Positions 55,670 through 64,000 of a DNA stretch of 64,000 nt are shown piece after piece. Origin of the DNA: Verrucomicrobiia bacterium (GTDB lineage Bacteria; Verrucomicrobiota; Verrucomicrobiia; Verrucomicrobiales; Akkermansiaceae). The stretch covers positions 1 to 64,000 of the forward strand of contig JAUIGV010000010.1 in NCBI GenBank assembly GCA_030432565.1. The letters are read 5' to 3'. Made by a program: the position numbers and the translations under genes. Each line of letters opens with the position of its first letter. The first letter of the stretch is position 1. A model generated the notes under the pieces. The model was not told the DNA's origin and did no database searches. It was given only the letters and a program-made list of their open reading frames with translations.

Positions 55670-57100
55670 CTAATGAATCTCAGGCGTCCCGTAGAGCGTG
55701 TAGCCGGTCGAATCCTCGATCCTGATGTCCAGCAACTGCCCCGCCATTCTCTCGGCGTTGCCGTCAAAGATCACGATCTTGTTCTGACTCGTCCGCCCGC
55801 TGAGGCGCTCTTTGTTGGTTTTACTCGGTCCCTCGCAGAGAACTTGTTGAATGGTACCGATCAATTTCGCGTTTTTCGAGGTGGTCAACTCCTCCTGGAC
55901 CCGAAGCAAGATTTGATTGCGCTCCTCCTTGACCTTGTCACTCAATTGCTCATCCATCCCGGCGGCCGGGGTGTCCTTGCGCTTTGAATAGCGGAAGATA
56001 AAGCTGTTATCGAAACCAATTCGCTTCATGCACTCCACCGTCTGCTGAAAATCCTCCTCGGTCTCGCCAGGGAAGCCCACGATGATGTCGGTGGTAATCG
56101 CCAGATCCGGGCGCGCCGCCTGCATCTTCTCGCAGATCGTGAGGAATTTCTCGTTCTTATAGGGGCGACGCATCTTTTTGAGAATACGATCACTCCCGCT
56201 CTGCATTGGAAAGTGAATGTGTGAACAAAGCTTCGGAAGGTAGGTGAAGGCTGCCACCAAATCATCGCGATACCCGATGGGATGCGGACTGGTGAAGCGG
56301 ATCCGTTCGAGACCATCGATCTCATGCACTGCTTCCAAAAGCTGAACAAAAGGAGATTTCCCATCCACCTTGGGAAACTCCGTTCGCCCATAAAGGTTCA
56401 CAATTTGTCCAAGAAGAGTGACTTCTCTCACCCCCTTGCTCACCAGCTCCCTCACCTCATCGACAATGTCCGGGATGGGCCGGCCCCTTTCCTTGCCCCG
56501 CGTATCCGGGACAATACAAAAGGAACACCGCATGTTGCATCCCTGCATAATACTGACGAAGGCGGTTGCCTGCTGGTTTTCCCGTGGAATATGATCCCGA
56601 ATGGTATTCTGGCTGCCCTCCTCTTCATCAGTGTCAACCATTCTGGCCGAAATGATGCGATCCTGATTGATCTTAATGACCTCGTCCTCGACCCGTCCCG
56701 TGACCATTTCAGGTCCCACCTCGTCCATGCGGGTCTGCAAGCGACGGCTCAGAATACTATCCACGTAGTCGAAAACGCGATGATACTTTTGCGTTCCCAC
56801 AACCAGATCGAGATGTGGCACACGCTCAAAGAGCTCTGCTCCTCGGCTTTGTGCCATGCAGCCCATGAAACCATAAACGACATGATCGCGGCTCTCACGG
56901 TATTTCCCCATCATCCCCATTTTTCCCAAAGCTTTCTGCTCCGCCTGATCACGGACACTACAGGTGTTTATCAGGATCGCATCAGCGTCCTGTTCTTGGG
57001 GGGTGAGAGTGTAACCTCGTTCAGCAAACGTCTGAGCAACCTGCTCGGAATCCCGTTCGTTCATCTGTCACCCGTAGGTTTTGATAAAGACCTTTGGCAT
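55670..57100 (-). CDS. miaB: tRNA-2-methylthio-N6-dimethylallyladenosine synthase MiaB with in-frame TGA (predicted selenocysteine)
   Basis: MiaB is a radical-SAM enzyme that adds a methylthio group to i6A37 of tRNAs. From 57064 a 464-codon frame begins MNERDSEQ. Upstream in the same frame an ATG at 57100 encodes MPKVFIKTYG, then TGA (57068-57070), then Gln-Met-Asn. This restores the family N-terminus KTYGCQMNERD with TGA exactly at the first auxiliary-cluster cysteine (residue 11). The other ligands are intact: Cys47 (NTCSVRD), Cys81 (FMGCMAQ) and the SAM-cluster CxxxCxxC (188/192/195). A C-terminal TRAM-like domain is present. Reading TGA as selenocysteine gives 476 residues, matching the family. 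Alternatives: a nonsense mutation with restart at Met13, or a sequencing error of TGC/TGT. The product call is secure; the recoding is a prediction. Confidence 0.9.
57025..57059 (-). promoter_or_regulatory. Candidate bacterial SECIS stem-loop after the miaB TGA
   Basis: In the mRNA, bases 9-14 after the TGA (CGAACG) pair with bases 38-43 (CGUUUG). After a 7/3-base internal loop, GAGCA (22-26) pairs perfectly with UGCUC (30-34), closing a GGU loop at bases 27-29. Bacterial SECIS elements are stem-loops inside the coding region just after UGA, with a small apical loop containing G (GGU in E. coli fdhF) that SelB binds. Position and loop fit; not tested by a search tool. Confidence 0.5.
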
Positions 57101-57221
57101 GGCGCCCACCGCTTACCCGCCAATTCCGGCTTTGCCAATCCTCAATTCAGTTGGAAGCGTCCCTTTGCGGCTCAATTTAAGCGATTGACGATTATCGATC
57201 AAAAATGATGACTAGACCCGG

Positions 57222-59930
57222 ATGGAGAAACCAAATGTCACGACCTTGGGAGCTCTGGCGAAAGCCCGGGGAGGGAGCGCGACAATCGCTCTGATTGGCC
57301 GGGACGGTTCCGGGTGGTCGATGGCCCGGGTCCATAATGCCCTCGACTCGCTCAAACAAGACAGACTCTCCGGCCGAATCGGTGTTTTGATCGATGACCG
57401 CCTCCTTTCAGGTCTCGCATCCGGTGCCGTCATCCGCCAGGCGACCTGTGTTCCCCTCGATCCAAAAATGACGCTCACGGAGGTTCAAGAACGAATCGAC
57501 CTCCTCGGGATAACGACCATTATTGTCGACTCTGAACGCTGGCGTGATTTGAAAGTCGACTCGCAAGTCCGGGTGCAGTTGGAAAACTTTGAACTCAAGT
57601 GGACCGGAGAATTCCGGCCCGGAGAGCCTTCCGAAGATGCTCTCATCCTCATGACATCAGGCTCAACCGGGAAACCCAAGGTCGTAAGGCTGTCACACGA
57701 AAACCTTGTCCATTCGACCGGAGCCATCATTTCTTCGATGAACCTCAACGAAGAGGATCGCGCCATTAACATGCTTCCGATGGCTCATATTGGCGGACTG
57801 GTGGATCTCTTTCTGGTCCCGCTCATTTCCGGAGGATCGGTGGTGTTTGTGGATCCGACACAACCCAAAGATGTCCTTTCAGCAATTTCAGCCGCGAAAA
57901 TCACTTGGCTGCAAGGCGCCCCTGCGATCCTGCAAAGCCTTCTTCGGACATGCGGAAACACCGCGACCGAGCACAGCCTGAGACTGATTCGCTCGGTGTC
58001 GGCGCCCCTTTCCAATGCCCTCTACCAGGAAATCACCAATCACTTTGGTGTCCCCGTGATTGAAATGTATGGCATGTCGGAAACCGGAGGGGTGATCACC
58101 AGTAATCCACCCGGCCAAGGTGAGCAAAAAGTCGGCTCGGTCGGGAAACCTGTCAACTGCGAGGTTACCATTCAGAACGGTGGCGAAGTCTGGGTTCAAA
58201 GCGCGGGGCTCTTTCGAGGCTATCAAAACGAGGAGGAAAACGAGGGGCTTTGGAAGAACGGAGCATTCTTCACAGGTGATCTGGGTTACCTCGACGGCGA
58301 TGGTTACCTTTTTCTCACCGGCCGGGCCAAAGAACAAATCAACCGGGGAGGACAAAAAGTGGCACCCCGTGAAATCGACCAACTCGTGGAGGCTTGGCCG
58401 GAGATTACCGAAGCTGCCAGTTTTGGATTCCCCCACTCTACCCTTGGCGAGGAAGTCGGCCTGGCTCTGGTCTTCAAGAAAAACCATGACCTATGCGACC
58501 AGGAGATCCGTGAACGCCTCTCAGAACACCTGACCGACTACAAGCTCCCCAAGCGACTCGTCCGGATTGACAAGCTCCCGCGCAATCAAGGGGGAAAACT
58601 CCAACGCCACCTCCTCGCCGAAGTCACCGCCCCGACCTCCCAAAATAAAGAAGCACCTCTCAGTGAAACTGAAAAAAGAATCGTTCCCCTCTGGCAAGCC
58701 GCCCTAGGGGTTAATAACGCCGGAAGAGATCTCGACTTTTTCGACCAAGGCGGCGACTCCCTCAGCGCAACGACACTGCTGGCCTCAGTCGAAAAGACCT
58801 TCAAAATCTCGCTGCTTGGCTTCATCTTTTACGAAAATGCAACGATTGGTGGACTCGCCCGAGCCGTCGATGAGCGGCGGACCGGGAAAAGTGATTCCAA
58901 TCAAAGAAGCCTGGATTTTCCCCGAAGGACCCGTAAAAAGCTTCTCCGCTTTCTCTCCTCCTGGCCGGGCAAGGCTCCATTTCCTGAATCCTACGCCCGC
59001 ATTGATGACCGCGCCAATAACGACACCCCCTACCTGTTCTGGTGCTGCAATAGCGTCAGGGAAATCAGCGTGATCGCTGAAAACGCCCGCTCGTATCTCA
59101 CCTTGGTTTCGTTCCGTACCCTCCGTCTCGTTCAGCACAAAAAGTTGAGAAACTACGACCTCATCACGCAAATTTACCTGGAAGAAATCGAACGGCTCCA
59201 ACCCACCGGTCCCGTTCATCTGGGCGGATTTTGCGAAGGTGCCCGAATCATGGTTCGAATCGGGCGGGAGCTCATCAAAAAAGGCCGTCAAATCCAACTC
59301 CTTGTCTTACAGGATTTCAATCTCGAAGATCCATTCCCGGCGAGAATAGCCATGATCCATTCCGCAGAATGGAAAAGACACCCCGTTAGATCGCATCACG
59401 ACATCCATCTCGGCTGGCGGAAGATCTATCAAAATCGCTATGGGTTAATGGAAAAAGATGGGAATCACTCCCACGCCTTCAACGAGGAATCCCAAAAGAC
59501 ACTCCGCCAATTCCTCAAAGATCAACTCGAGAAATCCGGGGCTGATCGCCCGACCTCCTTCTCCCGTCAAAACCCACAGTGCTCGATCACTTTGATCACG
59601 AGTATCCCCCGCGTTCTTAAATCAAATAAGGACTATCCTGTCCGGGTGAGAATCAGAAACGAGGGAAGCCAAACCATTGCATCGAACGACGGCGTGGTCC
59701 TGCACGCTCGCTGGGTGGATCTCAACCGAGATCCAAAACCGGGCCTACCAATGTTCACTCCACTATCAGCTGATCTCGAGCCCGGTGAGGCCACTGAACT
59801 CGAAATCAATCTCATCTCCCGCAAGGGAAAACGCATCTATCAGATCCAGATCGCGATCCTCGAAGAAGGATGGGGTTGGCAACCTTCCGTTATCGAAAAA
59901 TCTCATCGCCAATGGCGGCTCATCATCTAA
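57222..59930 (+). CDS. NRPS-like adenylation-carrier-thioesterase protein
   Basis: 902 residues. The AMP-forming domain (about 25-470) shows MTSGSTGKPKVV (about 144-155), EMYGMSETGG, TGDLGYLDGDGYLFLTGR and the GGKLQR lysine near the end. A carrier domain follows with DQGGDSLS (Ser513 as the phosphopantetheine site). A thioesterase-like alpha/beta hydrolase (about 590-770) has LGGFCEGA, so the nucleophile would be Cys671 in place of serine, with a later GNHSHAF histidine. The last 100 residues form an unassigned beta domain. No condensation domain is present. It should activate, tether and release one carboxylic acid. It heads a three-gene operon with an amidohydrolase and a P450. Confidence 0.85.
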   Translation: MEKPNVTTLGALAKARGGSATIALIGRDGSGWSMARVHNALDSLKQDRLSGRIGVLIDDRLLSGLASGAVIRQATCVPLDPKMTLTEVQERIDLLGITTIIVDSERWRDLKVDSQVRVQLENFELKWTGEFRPGEPSEDALILMTSGSTGKPKVVRLSHENLVHSTGAIISSMNLNEEDRAINMLPMAHIGGLVDLFLVPLISGGSVVFVDPTQPKDVLSAISAAKITWLQGAPAILQSLLRTCGNTATEHSLRLIRSVSAPLSNALYQEITNHFGVPVIEMYGMSETGGVITSNPPGQGEQKVGSVGKPVNCEVTIQNGGEVWVQSAGLFRGYQNEEENEGLWKNGAFFTGDLGYLDGDGYLFLTGRAKEQINRGGQKVAPREIDQLVEAWPEITEAASFGFPHSTLGEEVGLALVFKKNHDLCDQEIRERLSEHLTDYKLPKRLVRIDKLPRNQGGKLQRHLLAEVTAPTSQNKEAPLSETEKRIVPLWQAALGVNNAGRDLDFFDQGGDSLSATTLLASVEKTFKISLLGFIFYENATIGGLARAVDERRTGKSDSNQRSLDFPRRTRKKLLRFLSSWPGKAPFPESYARIDDRANNDTPYLFWCCNSVREISVIAENARSYLTLVSFRTLRLVQHKKLRNYDLITQIYLEEIERLQPTGPVHLGGFCEGARIMVRIGRELIKKGRQIQLLVLQDFNLEDPFPARIAMIHSAEWKRHPVRSHHDIHLGWRKIYQNRYGLMEKDGNHSHAFNEESQKTLRQFLKDQLEKSGADRPTSFSRQNPQCSITLITSIPRVLKSNKDYPVRVRIRNEGSQTIASNDGVVLHARWVDLNRDPKPGLPMFTPLSADLEPGEATELEINLISRKGKRIYQIQIAILEEGWGWQPSVIEKSHRQWRLII

Positions 59931-59951
59931 TCTATTTTCCTCGTAAGTCAT

Positions 59952-61079
59952 ATGTTCACCGCAAATACCCGTTCGCCTTACTACCAAAACCTTCGCCAGA
60001 CCATTCAGAGCCTTGGAGGCATGGACAACGCCCACCTTCATCTCGACCGGGCAGGAACCTATGAGGACCACTACTTCAGTGAGGCCAACCTTACTCTCGA
60101 TCAAAACAATCACATCTCGCTCCACAAGAAACATGCCTTGATCGCCAAGGTCCACAGTGGCCCGGCCTATGAGACCGAAGATCTCGAAATGCGCGTTCGC
60201 TCGGTTCTCGACACAATGATTGAACTCGGGACCCGCAGGGCCGACACCATGGTCGACGTTACGGCAGACCGGGTGGGCTTGAGCGCGCTCCGCACGCTAA
60301 AGCGCGTCAAATCGGACTACCTCGGACGAATTGAACTCAACAACGCCTCCTACACTCCACTTGGCTTTTCAGACGCGCATCCGGCAATGTGGGAAACGTT
60401 TGAGGAGGGCGTCGCTGAGGCCGACTTCATCGGAGCACTTCCCGAAGCCGATGACATTGTCGACTATCCCGACCACATTGGATTTATGGAGCACTGCCGG
60501 CGGGTTCTTGAGCTTGCCAGGAAACACAACAAAATGATCCACATCCATACCGACCAGCGTAACGATCCGCGTGAAACCGGAACCGAGCAGGTCATCGAGG
60601 CGGTGAAACAATTCGGCGCGCCAGATTCCGAAGATGGCGAGCCCAAAGTTTGGGTGATTCACATGGTTTCCCCCAGCACTTACGATGAAGCCAGATTTGA
60701 GAAGCTGGCACAGGGATTGGTCGAACAAAACATCGGAGTCATTTGCTGCCCTTCCGCAGCCGTTGGAATGCGACAGCTCCGGCCTCTTGAAACACCATCT
60801 TACAACTGCATCCCCCGCGTCCTCGAACTCCTCACAGCCGGTGTTCGGGTTAAAATCGCCTCCGATAACATTGCCGACATTTGCTCGCCGAGTACGACCG
60901 CCGACCTCATCGATGAACTCTTCGTCCTCTCAGCCGCGATCCGATTCTATCATGTCGACATTCTTGCCCACCTTGCTGCAGGAAAACCTCCGACCGACGC
61001 GCATTTGGCTCTCATCAAAGATCACCTCGCCCAAAACAACAATGAAATCCAGCGCGTGATCGACCACTATAATGGCTAA
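59952..61079 (+). CDS. Amidohydrolase of the cytosine-deaminase-like group
   Basis: 375 residues, TIM-barrel metal hydrolase. Metal ligands: NAHLHLD (HxH near 28-30), IHIHTDQ, VIHMVS and SDNIADICSP (the catalytic Asp). The motif set resembles CodA-type deaminases, although the substrate cannot be told. It is 21 bases after the A-T-TE gene and overlaps the P450 gene by 8 bases, so it is likely a tailoring or release enzyme of the same pathway rather than a salvage enzyme. Confidence 0.8.
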   Translation: MFTANTRSPYYQNLRQTIQSLGGMDNAHLHLDRAGTYEDHYFSEANLTLDQNNHISLHKKHALIAKVHSGPAYETEDLEMRVRSVLDTMIELGTRRADTMVDVTADRVGLSALRTLKRVKSDYLGRIELNNASYTPLGFSDAHPAMWETFEEGVAEADFIGALPEADDIVDYPDHIGFMEHCRRVLELARKHNKMIHIHTDQRNDPRETGTEQVIEAVKQFGAPDSEDGEPKVWVIHMVSPSTYDEARFEKLAQGLVEQNIGVICCPSAAVGMRQLRPLETPSYNCIPRVLELLTAGVRVKIASDNIADICSPSTTADLIDELFVLSAAIRFYHVDILAHLAAGKPPTDAHLALIKDHLAQNNNEIQRVIDHYNG

Positions 61080-62298
61080 GTGGTTAAAAAGGCTTCTCGG
61101 AACCGAGATCAAAGCGAACGAGGAGAAGTCCGACCTCTTCCCGAACGATCGTCAGGAATTTCATGACGATCCTTATCCCTTTTACGAAAAACTTCGTGCC
61201 AGCGAGCCCTTTTACCGTACTGCGGACGGGGCTTGGGTGATTTCCCGTTATCGGGACAACAAGACCGCGCTCGATCATCCCGCACTCGGCAATTCTCCGT
61301 CTCGCTTTTCCACGCTCAGCCCCGGGAAGGCTGATCGATACGTTTGCGCCAATCTGGCAAATAATATCATGCCATTTCTTGATGGCACTCCCCATAGGGA
61401 ACAGCGCAGAGCGGTGGCTCGAATTTTCCAAAAAGAGGTGAAGTCCTTCACCGGACGATTGACCTTGTTGGCAGATCAGGCAGTCGCCGGGCTGGGCGAG
61501 GAATTCAACGTCATCGAAGAATTTGCCCACCCCTTTGCGATCAAAATGATCTGCGAAATTCTGGGCATTCACGTCGAGCCACGACTCAGGGATTGGAGCG
61601 CTTCCTTTTTTTACCTCTTCACCAAGATCCCAACCGCAACAGTCCGGGACGAAGTCGATCAGCACCTTGCTGAATTCCGAAATTGGGTCCACGAATGTTT
61701 TCAAACATCCAAACCCACTGGAGTTCTGGCCGGGCTTGCGGACTTGATTTCCGCCGACGAATTGAAGGAGGAGACTGCCATTGACATTGTAATCCTGCTC
61801 TTTGCCGACGGTCTGGAAAACGTTGACTCCGGCATTGGCAATGCTCTCTTCACCTTCTCAAAACATCCCGACCAATGGGGGAAACTTCGCGGAGACGAAT
61901 CACTCGTGAAATCAGCAGTCAATGAGGTCCTTCGTTTCGAATCACCAGCCCAGTATATCGCCCGCACCTGCCTGGAGGATTTCGAATGGGAGGGGAATCA
62001 GTTTAAGAAGGACATCACAGTTATCCTGCTACTGGCCTCTGCCAACCGGGACGAGCAAGCGTTCCCGGACCCTGCCCGCTTCGATATCACGCGATCACCA
62101 AACCCACATCTATCGTTTGGCCGCGGCAAGCATTCCTGCCTGGGCTCCAACCTGGTGGAACTCGAACTTGCCGCGATTCTTACCGCTCTTCGCAAAAAGT
62201 TCTCAGGCTTTGAACTGATTGGTGAAATCAAGTGGCAAAATCGCACCGGACACCGTTGGATGGAGGAAGCCAGGTTCCGGGCCCAGCTGACAGAGTGA
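61072..62298 (+). CDS. Cytochrome P450
   Basis: 408 residues, bacterial soluble class. The heme loop is LSFGRGKHSCLGSNL with ligand Cys356. The ExxR helix is NEVLRFESP, and the I-helix reads FADGLENVDSG, where the usual Thr after Asp/Glu is replaced (ENVDS). No membrane anchor. A ferredoxin or reductase gene is not adjacent. It is the last gene of the operon and probably oxidises the acid or its derivative. Confidence 0.94.
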   Translation: MAKWLKRLLGTEIKANEEKSDLFPNDRQEFHDDPYPFYEKLRASEPFYRTADGAWVISRYRDNKTALDHPALGNSPSRFSTLSPGKADRYVCANLANNIMPFLDGTPHREQRRAVARIFQKEVKSFTGRLTLLADQAVAGLGEEFNVIEEFAHPFAIKMICEILGIHVEPRLRDWSASFFYLFTKIPTATVRDEVDQHLAEFRNWVHECFQTSKPTGVLAGLADLISADELKEETAIDIVILLFADGLENVDSGIGNALFTFSKHPDQWGKLRGDESLVKSAVNEVLRFESPAQYIARTCLEDFEWEGNQFKKDITVILLLASANRDEQAFPDPARFDITRSPNPHLSFGRGKHSCLGSNLVELELAAILTALRKKFSGFELIGEIKWQNRTGHRWMEEARFRAQLTE

Positions 62299-62338
62299 GC
62301 CGTGTGGCGATAGATCCAAGACCCCCTATTGGATTGAA

Positions 62339-63250
62339 TCAAATCCCAATCACCGCGGCGCGGCTCATCAAGTCAACCTCCCTGCAACGAGGTTCGCAGT
62401 AACGACCCGTTGCGCTCTCGCACTCCTCACAAAGAAGAACCTGGGCATTGCAAGGCATCCAGGCACAGTTGCGATATCGGATGCTCGGAACTCCGCAGCG
62501 ACGGCATTTCGAGACAATTTTTGCTCCCTCCGTTCGGTTCACCGGAACGCTCAAGCGCTCATCAAAAACGTAGCACTCGCCCTCATAGCCCTCTCCCCGA
62601 ACCTCTTCGTCCTTACCATAGGTCACAATGCCCCCATCCAGCTGGAAAACATTATCAAACCCCTCATTGAGAAGGAACCCACTAAACTTCTCACATCGGA
62701 TCCCACCGGTGCAATATGTCAGGATCTTCTTCCCCTCCAATTCAGCACGATGATCCCGGATCCACTTCGGGAGATCTTTGAAACTTGGGACCTCCGGGAG
62801 AATTGCCCCCTCAAACCGTCCAATCTCCCATTCGTAGTCATTCCGGGCATCAAGCAGAACGACGTTATCTTCCTTCATCGCCTCCCGCCATTCCGAGGGC
62901 TTGAGATGGGTCGCCGTTAAATCAGCGGGATTGAAATCCTCATCGCCCAACTCAAGAGTCACCACCTCATCGCGAACTTTGATCGAAAGCTTGGGAAAAA
63001 CATGTCCGGTCCCGGAATCAATCTTCCACGCGATTCCAGCTGTGAGCGGGTCGTTATCAAGAACCTCCCGATACTTTGCACAATTCTCCCTCGTTCCTGA
63101 AACCGTTCCGTTGATGCCCTCGGCTGCGATCAGGATCCGGCCGCGGAGCCCCAATTCCCGGCATAAACGACGGTGATCAGCCGCAAAACCATCCGGATCA
63201 TCCAAGTGGGCGTATTTGTAGTAAAGAAGAACCTCGTAGGGAGCACTCAT
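62339..63250 (-). CDS. trhO: tRNA uridine(34) hydroxylase (rhodanese family, YceA-like)
   Basis: 303 residues from the ATG at 63250 (MSAPYEVLLYYKY). A frame extension to 63361 is unconserved. An N-terminal acylphosphatase-like region contains GRILIAAEGINGTVSG. The rhodanese domain has LLDARNDYEWEIGRFEGA and the active-site loop YCTGGIRCEK. A C-terminal cysteine-rich region (CRRCG, CNAQVLLCEEC) follows. TrhO makes 5-hydroxyuridine at tRNA position 34 with oxygen. With miaB and mnmE this is the third tRNA-modification gene here. Confidence 0.94.
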   Translation of the reverse strand: MSAPYEVLLYYKYAHLDDPDGFAADHRRLCRELGLRGRILIAAEGINGTVSGTRENCAKYREVLDNDPLTAGIAWKIDSGTGHVFPKLSIKVRDEVVTLELGDEDFNPADLTATHLKPSEWREAMKEDNVVLLDARNDYEWEIGRFEGAILPEVPSFKDLPKWIRDHRAELEGKKILTYCTGGIRCEKFSGFLLNEGFDNVFQLDGGIVTYGKDEEVRGEGYEGECYVFDERLSVPVNRTEGAKIVSKCRRCGVPSIRYRNCAWMPCNAQVLLCEECESATGRYCEPRCREVDLMSRAAVIGI

Positions 63251-63488
63251 TGCCTGAAGGAGCTTTGCAAAACCATGACTAAAAAGCCAGCTCAGCCCGC
63301 GACCTTTTTCCTGAAAATGAGACAGACAAATTGAAGCGGTCCATACGCTTGCCAAAGGCAATCAGGAATGTAGTGTCTTCGGAAACCTAAATTAGGGGAT
63401 AAAACTGCGACTTGGCGAAGGAAGCTCCGCCTGCTTTACGTTTCATTCCAGAACATTCGACTTCATCCTCTTCACCCTTGCCGACCAA

Positions 63489-64000
63489 ATGACGAACGAC
63501 AAAAAGCCACGGCGTTCAGCCAAGAAAAAGACCGCCAAAAAATCAGCGTCCAAAAAAACGGTCGCAAAAAAGAAGATCGTTAAAAAAACCGCAAAAAGGA
63601 AGGTAGCTGGCAAGAAAACCGCTACGAAGAAAGTGGCGGCAAGGAAAGTCGCAAAGAAAGCGACCCCCAAGAAAAAGGCCGCCAAGAAAGCAGCGAGTAA
63701 AAAACAAGATACGTGGAAGCCGGCACACAAGTTTGCCCGGAGAAAAGTTACTCCCCCAAAGCCCCTTGCTGAAAAACAGGCCAACGCAAAAAAAGCAGCC
63801 CCCAAGAAGAAGGTGGCAAAGAAAGCATCTCCCAAGAAATCGATTCCTAAAAAAACCGTGCCCACTAAATACGTTCCGACTACCCCGCCGACTCCGCGTA
63901 AGATCAATCCGAAACTGGTCCACTATATCGTCAATCTGCCTCCGATCGTCCCTCCTGTTGAGATGCCGCGTGACGAGCCGATTGTCGCAGCCGTCTCTTC
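63489..64000 (+). CDS. Lysine/alanine-rich protein, N-terminal part
   Basis: An open frame from the ATG at 63489 to the window end (170 complete codons, no stop). About 130 residues are Lys/Ala/Pro repeats (KKTAKK, AKKAAPKKK, VAKKA), like bacterial histone H1-like tails. It then changes to ordinary sequence (KLVHYIVNLPPIVPPVEMP), suggesting that a folded domain begins near the edge. The basic tail may bind nucleic acid; the main domain is out of view. The minus-strand frames here are low-complexity shadows. Confidence 0.75.
   Translation, partial: MTNDKKPRRSAKKKTAKKSASKKTVAKKKIVKKTAKRKVAGKKTATKKVAARKVAKKATPKKKAAKKAASKKQDTWKPAHKFARRKVTPPKPLAEKQANAKKAAPKKKVAKKASPKKSIPKKTVPTKYVPTTPPTPRKINPKLVHYIVNLPPIVPPVEMPRDEPIVAAVS

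Noticed and set aside
57062-57064. MiaB translated only from the internal Met at 57064
   Set aside because: This start removes the first beta strand and the first cluster ligand, while the upstream codons encode exactly the missing family sequence in frame. It is kept only as an alternative.
57068-57070. TGA read as a sense codon through a variant genetic code
   Set aside because: Several genes in the window, such as pyk and mnmE, end in TGA at the expected family length, so TGA is a normal stop here.
63443-63923. Long minus-strand frames rich in Phe and Leu at the right end
   Set aside because: They are the complement of the lysine-rich repeat (AAG/AAA read as CTT/TTT). The plus-strand frame has a start, a compositional transition and no stop.
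1-64000. CRISPR arrays, insertion sequences, prophage genes
   Set aside because: No regularly spaced repeats, transposase, integrase or phage structural gene was found on either strand by reading.

Overview
The window is about 64 kb of moderately GC-rich bacterial chromosome with dense coding and both strands in use. It holds ordinary housekeeping genes plus envelope and secreted proteins. The secreted proteins combine LamG, PA14, thrombospondin type 3 calcium repeats and a short C-terminal beta domain ending in motifs such as FFRVFE. That style, together with the many orphan secreted proteins, GYF_2 and zinc-ribbon proteins, suggests the phylum Verrucomicrobiota, probably Verrucomicrobiales. 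This is an inference from gene style; no marker gene was compared. No phage, insertion sequence or CRISPR array was found.

Layout. 1-5045: tRNA-Ser(CGA), a ligase-associated DEXH helicase, a signal peptidase I-like protein and htpG. 5046-9622: nuoB and nuoC apart from any other nuo gene, pyruvate kinase, L-serine dehydratase. 9730-16129: AIM24-type protein, membrane-anchored peroxiredoxin-like protein, fabH, POT transporter, tatD. 16199-23350: a giant LamG/PA14 surface protein, a secreted endonuclease/exonuclease/phosphatase-family protein and an EF-hand protein. 23354-25665: deoB-deoD-cdd nucleoside salvage operon. 25741-32665: a zinc-ribbon membrane protein, a five-gene ECF sigma/anti-sigma operon with a DUF1573-like protein and a rhodanese, and a DUF2868/DUF3482 pair. 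32773-39226: tRNA-Pro(GGG), a lipoprotein, trpD, a pilB-pilC-lolD operon, and a candidate 6S RNA with its own promoter and terminator. 39227-49894: repeat-rich exported proteins, mnmE, hisC, menG, a GNAT enzyme and an MsbA-type ABC exporter. 50032-55624: L,D-transpeptidase, M1 peptidase, CBS-DRTGG-DHH pyrophosphatase and a membrane protein. 55670-62298: miaB, divergent from a small biosynthetic operon (A-T-TE protein, amidohydrolase, cytochrome P450). 62339-64000: trhO and the start of a lysine-rich protein.

The most striking observation is in miaB. Open-reading-frame logic starts the gene at an internal Met (57064), but the sequence upstream encodes the missing MiaB N-terminus in the same frame. 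It is interrupted only by one TGA exactly where MiaB has its first Fe-S cluster cysteine (TYG-C-QMNERD). A two-tier stem-loop with a GGU apical loop follows the TGA at the distance expected of a bacterial SECIS. This predicts a selenocysteine-containing MiaB, unless the TGA is a mutation or a sequencing error.

Other points of note: a rod-shaped RNA with a symmetric 13/13-nt central bubble (candidate 6S RNA); a signal peptidase homologue whose catalytic lysine position is phenylalanine; and an NRPS-like protein whose thioesterase nucleophile appears to be cysteine.
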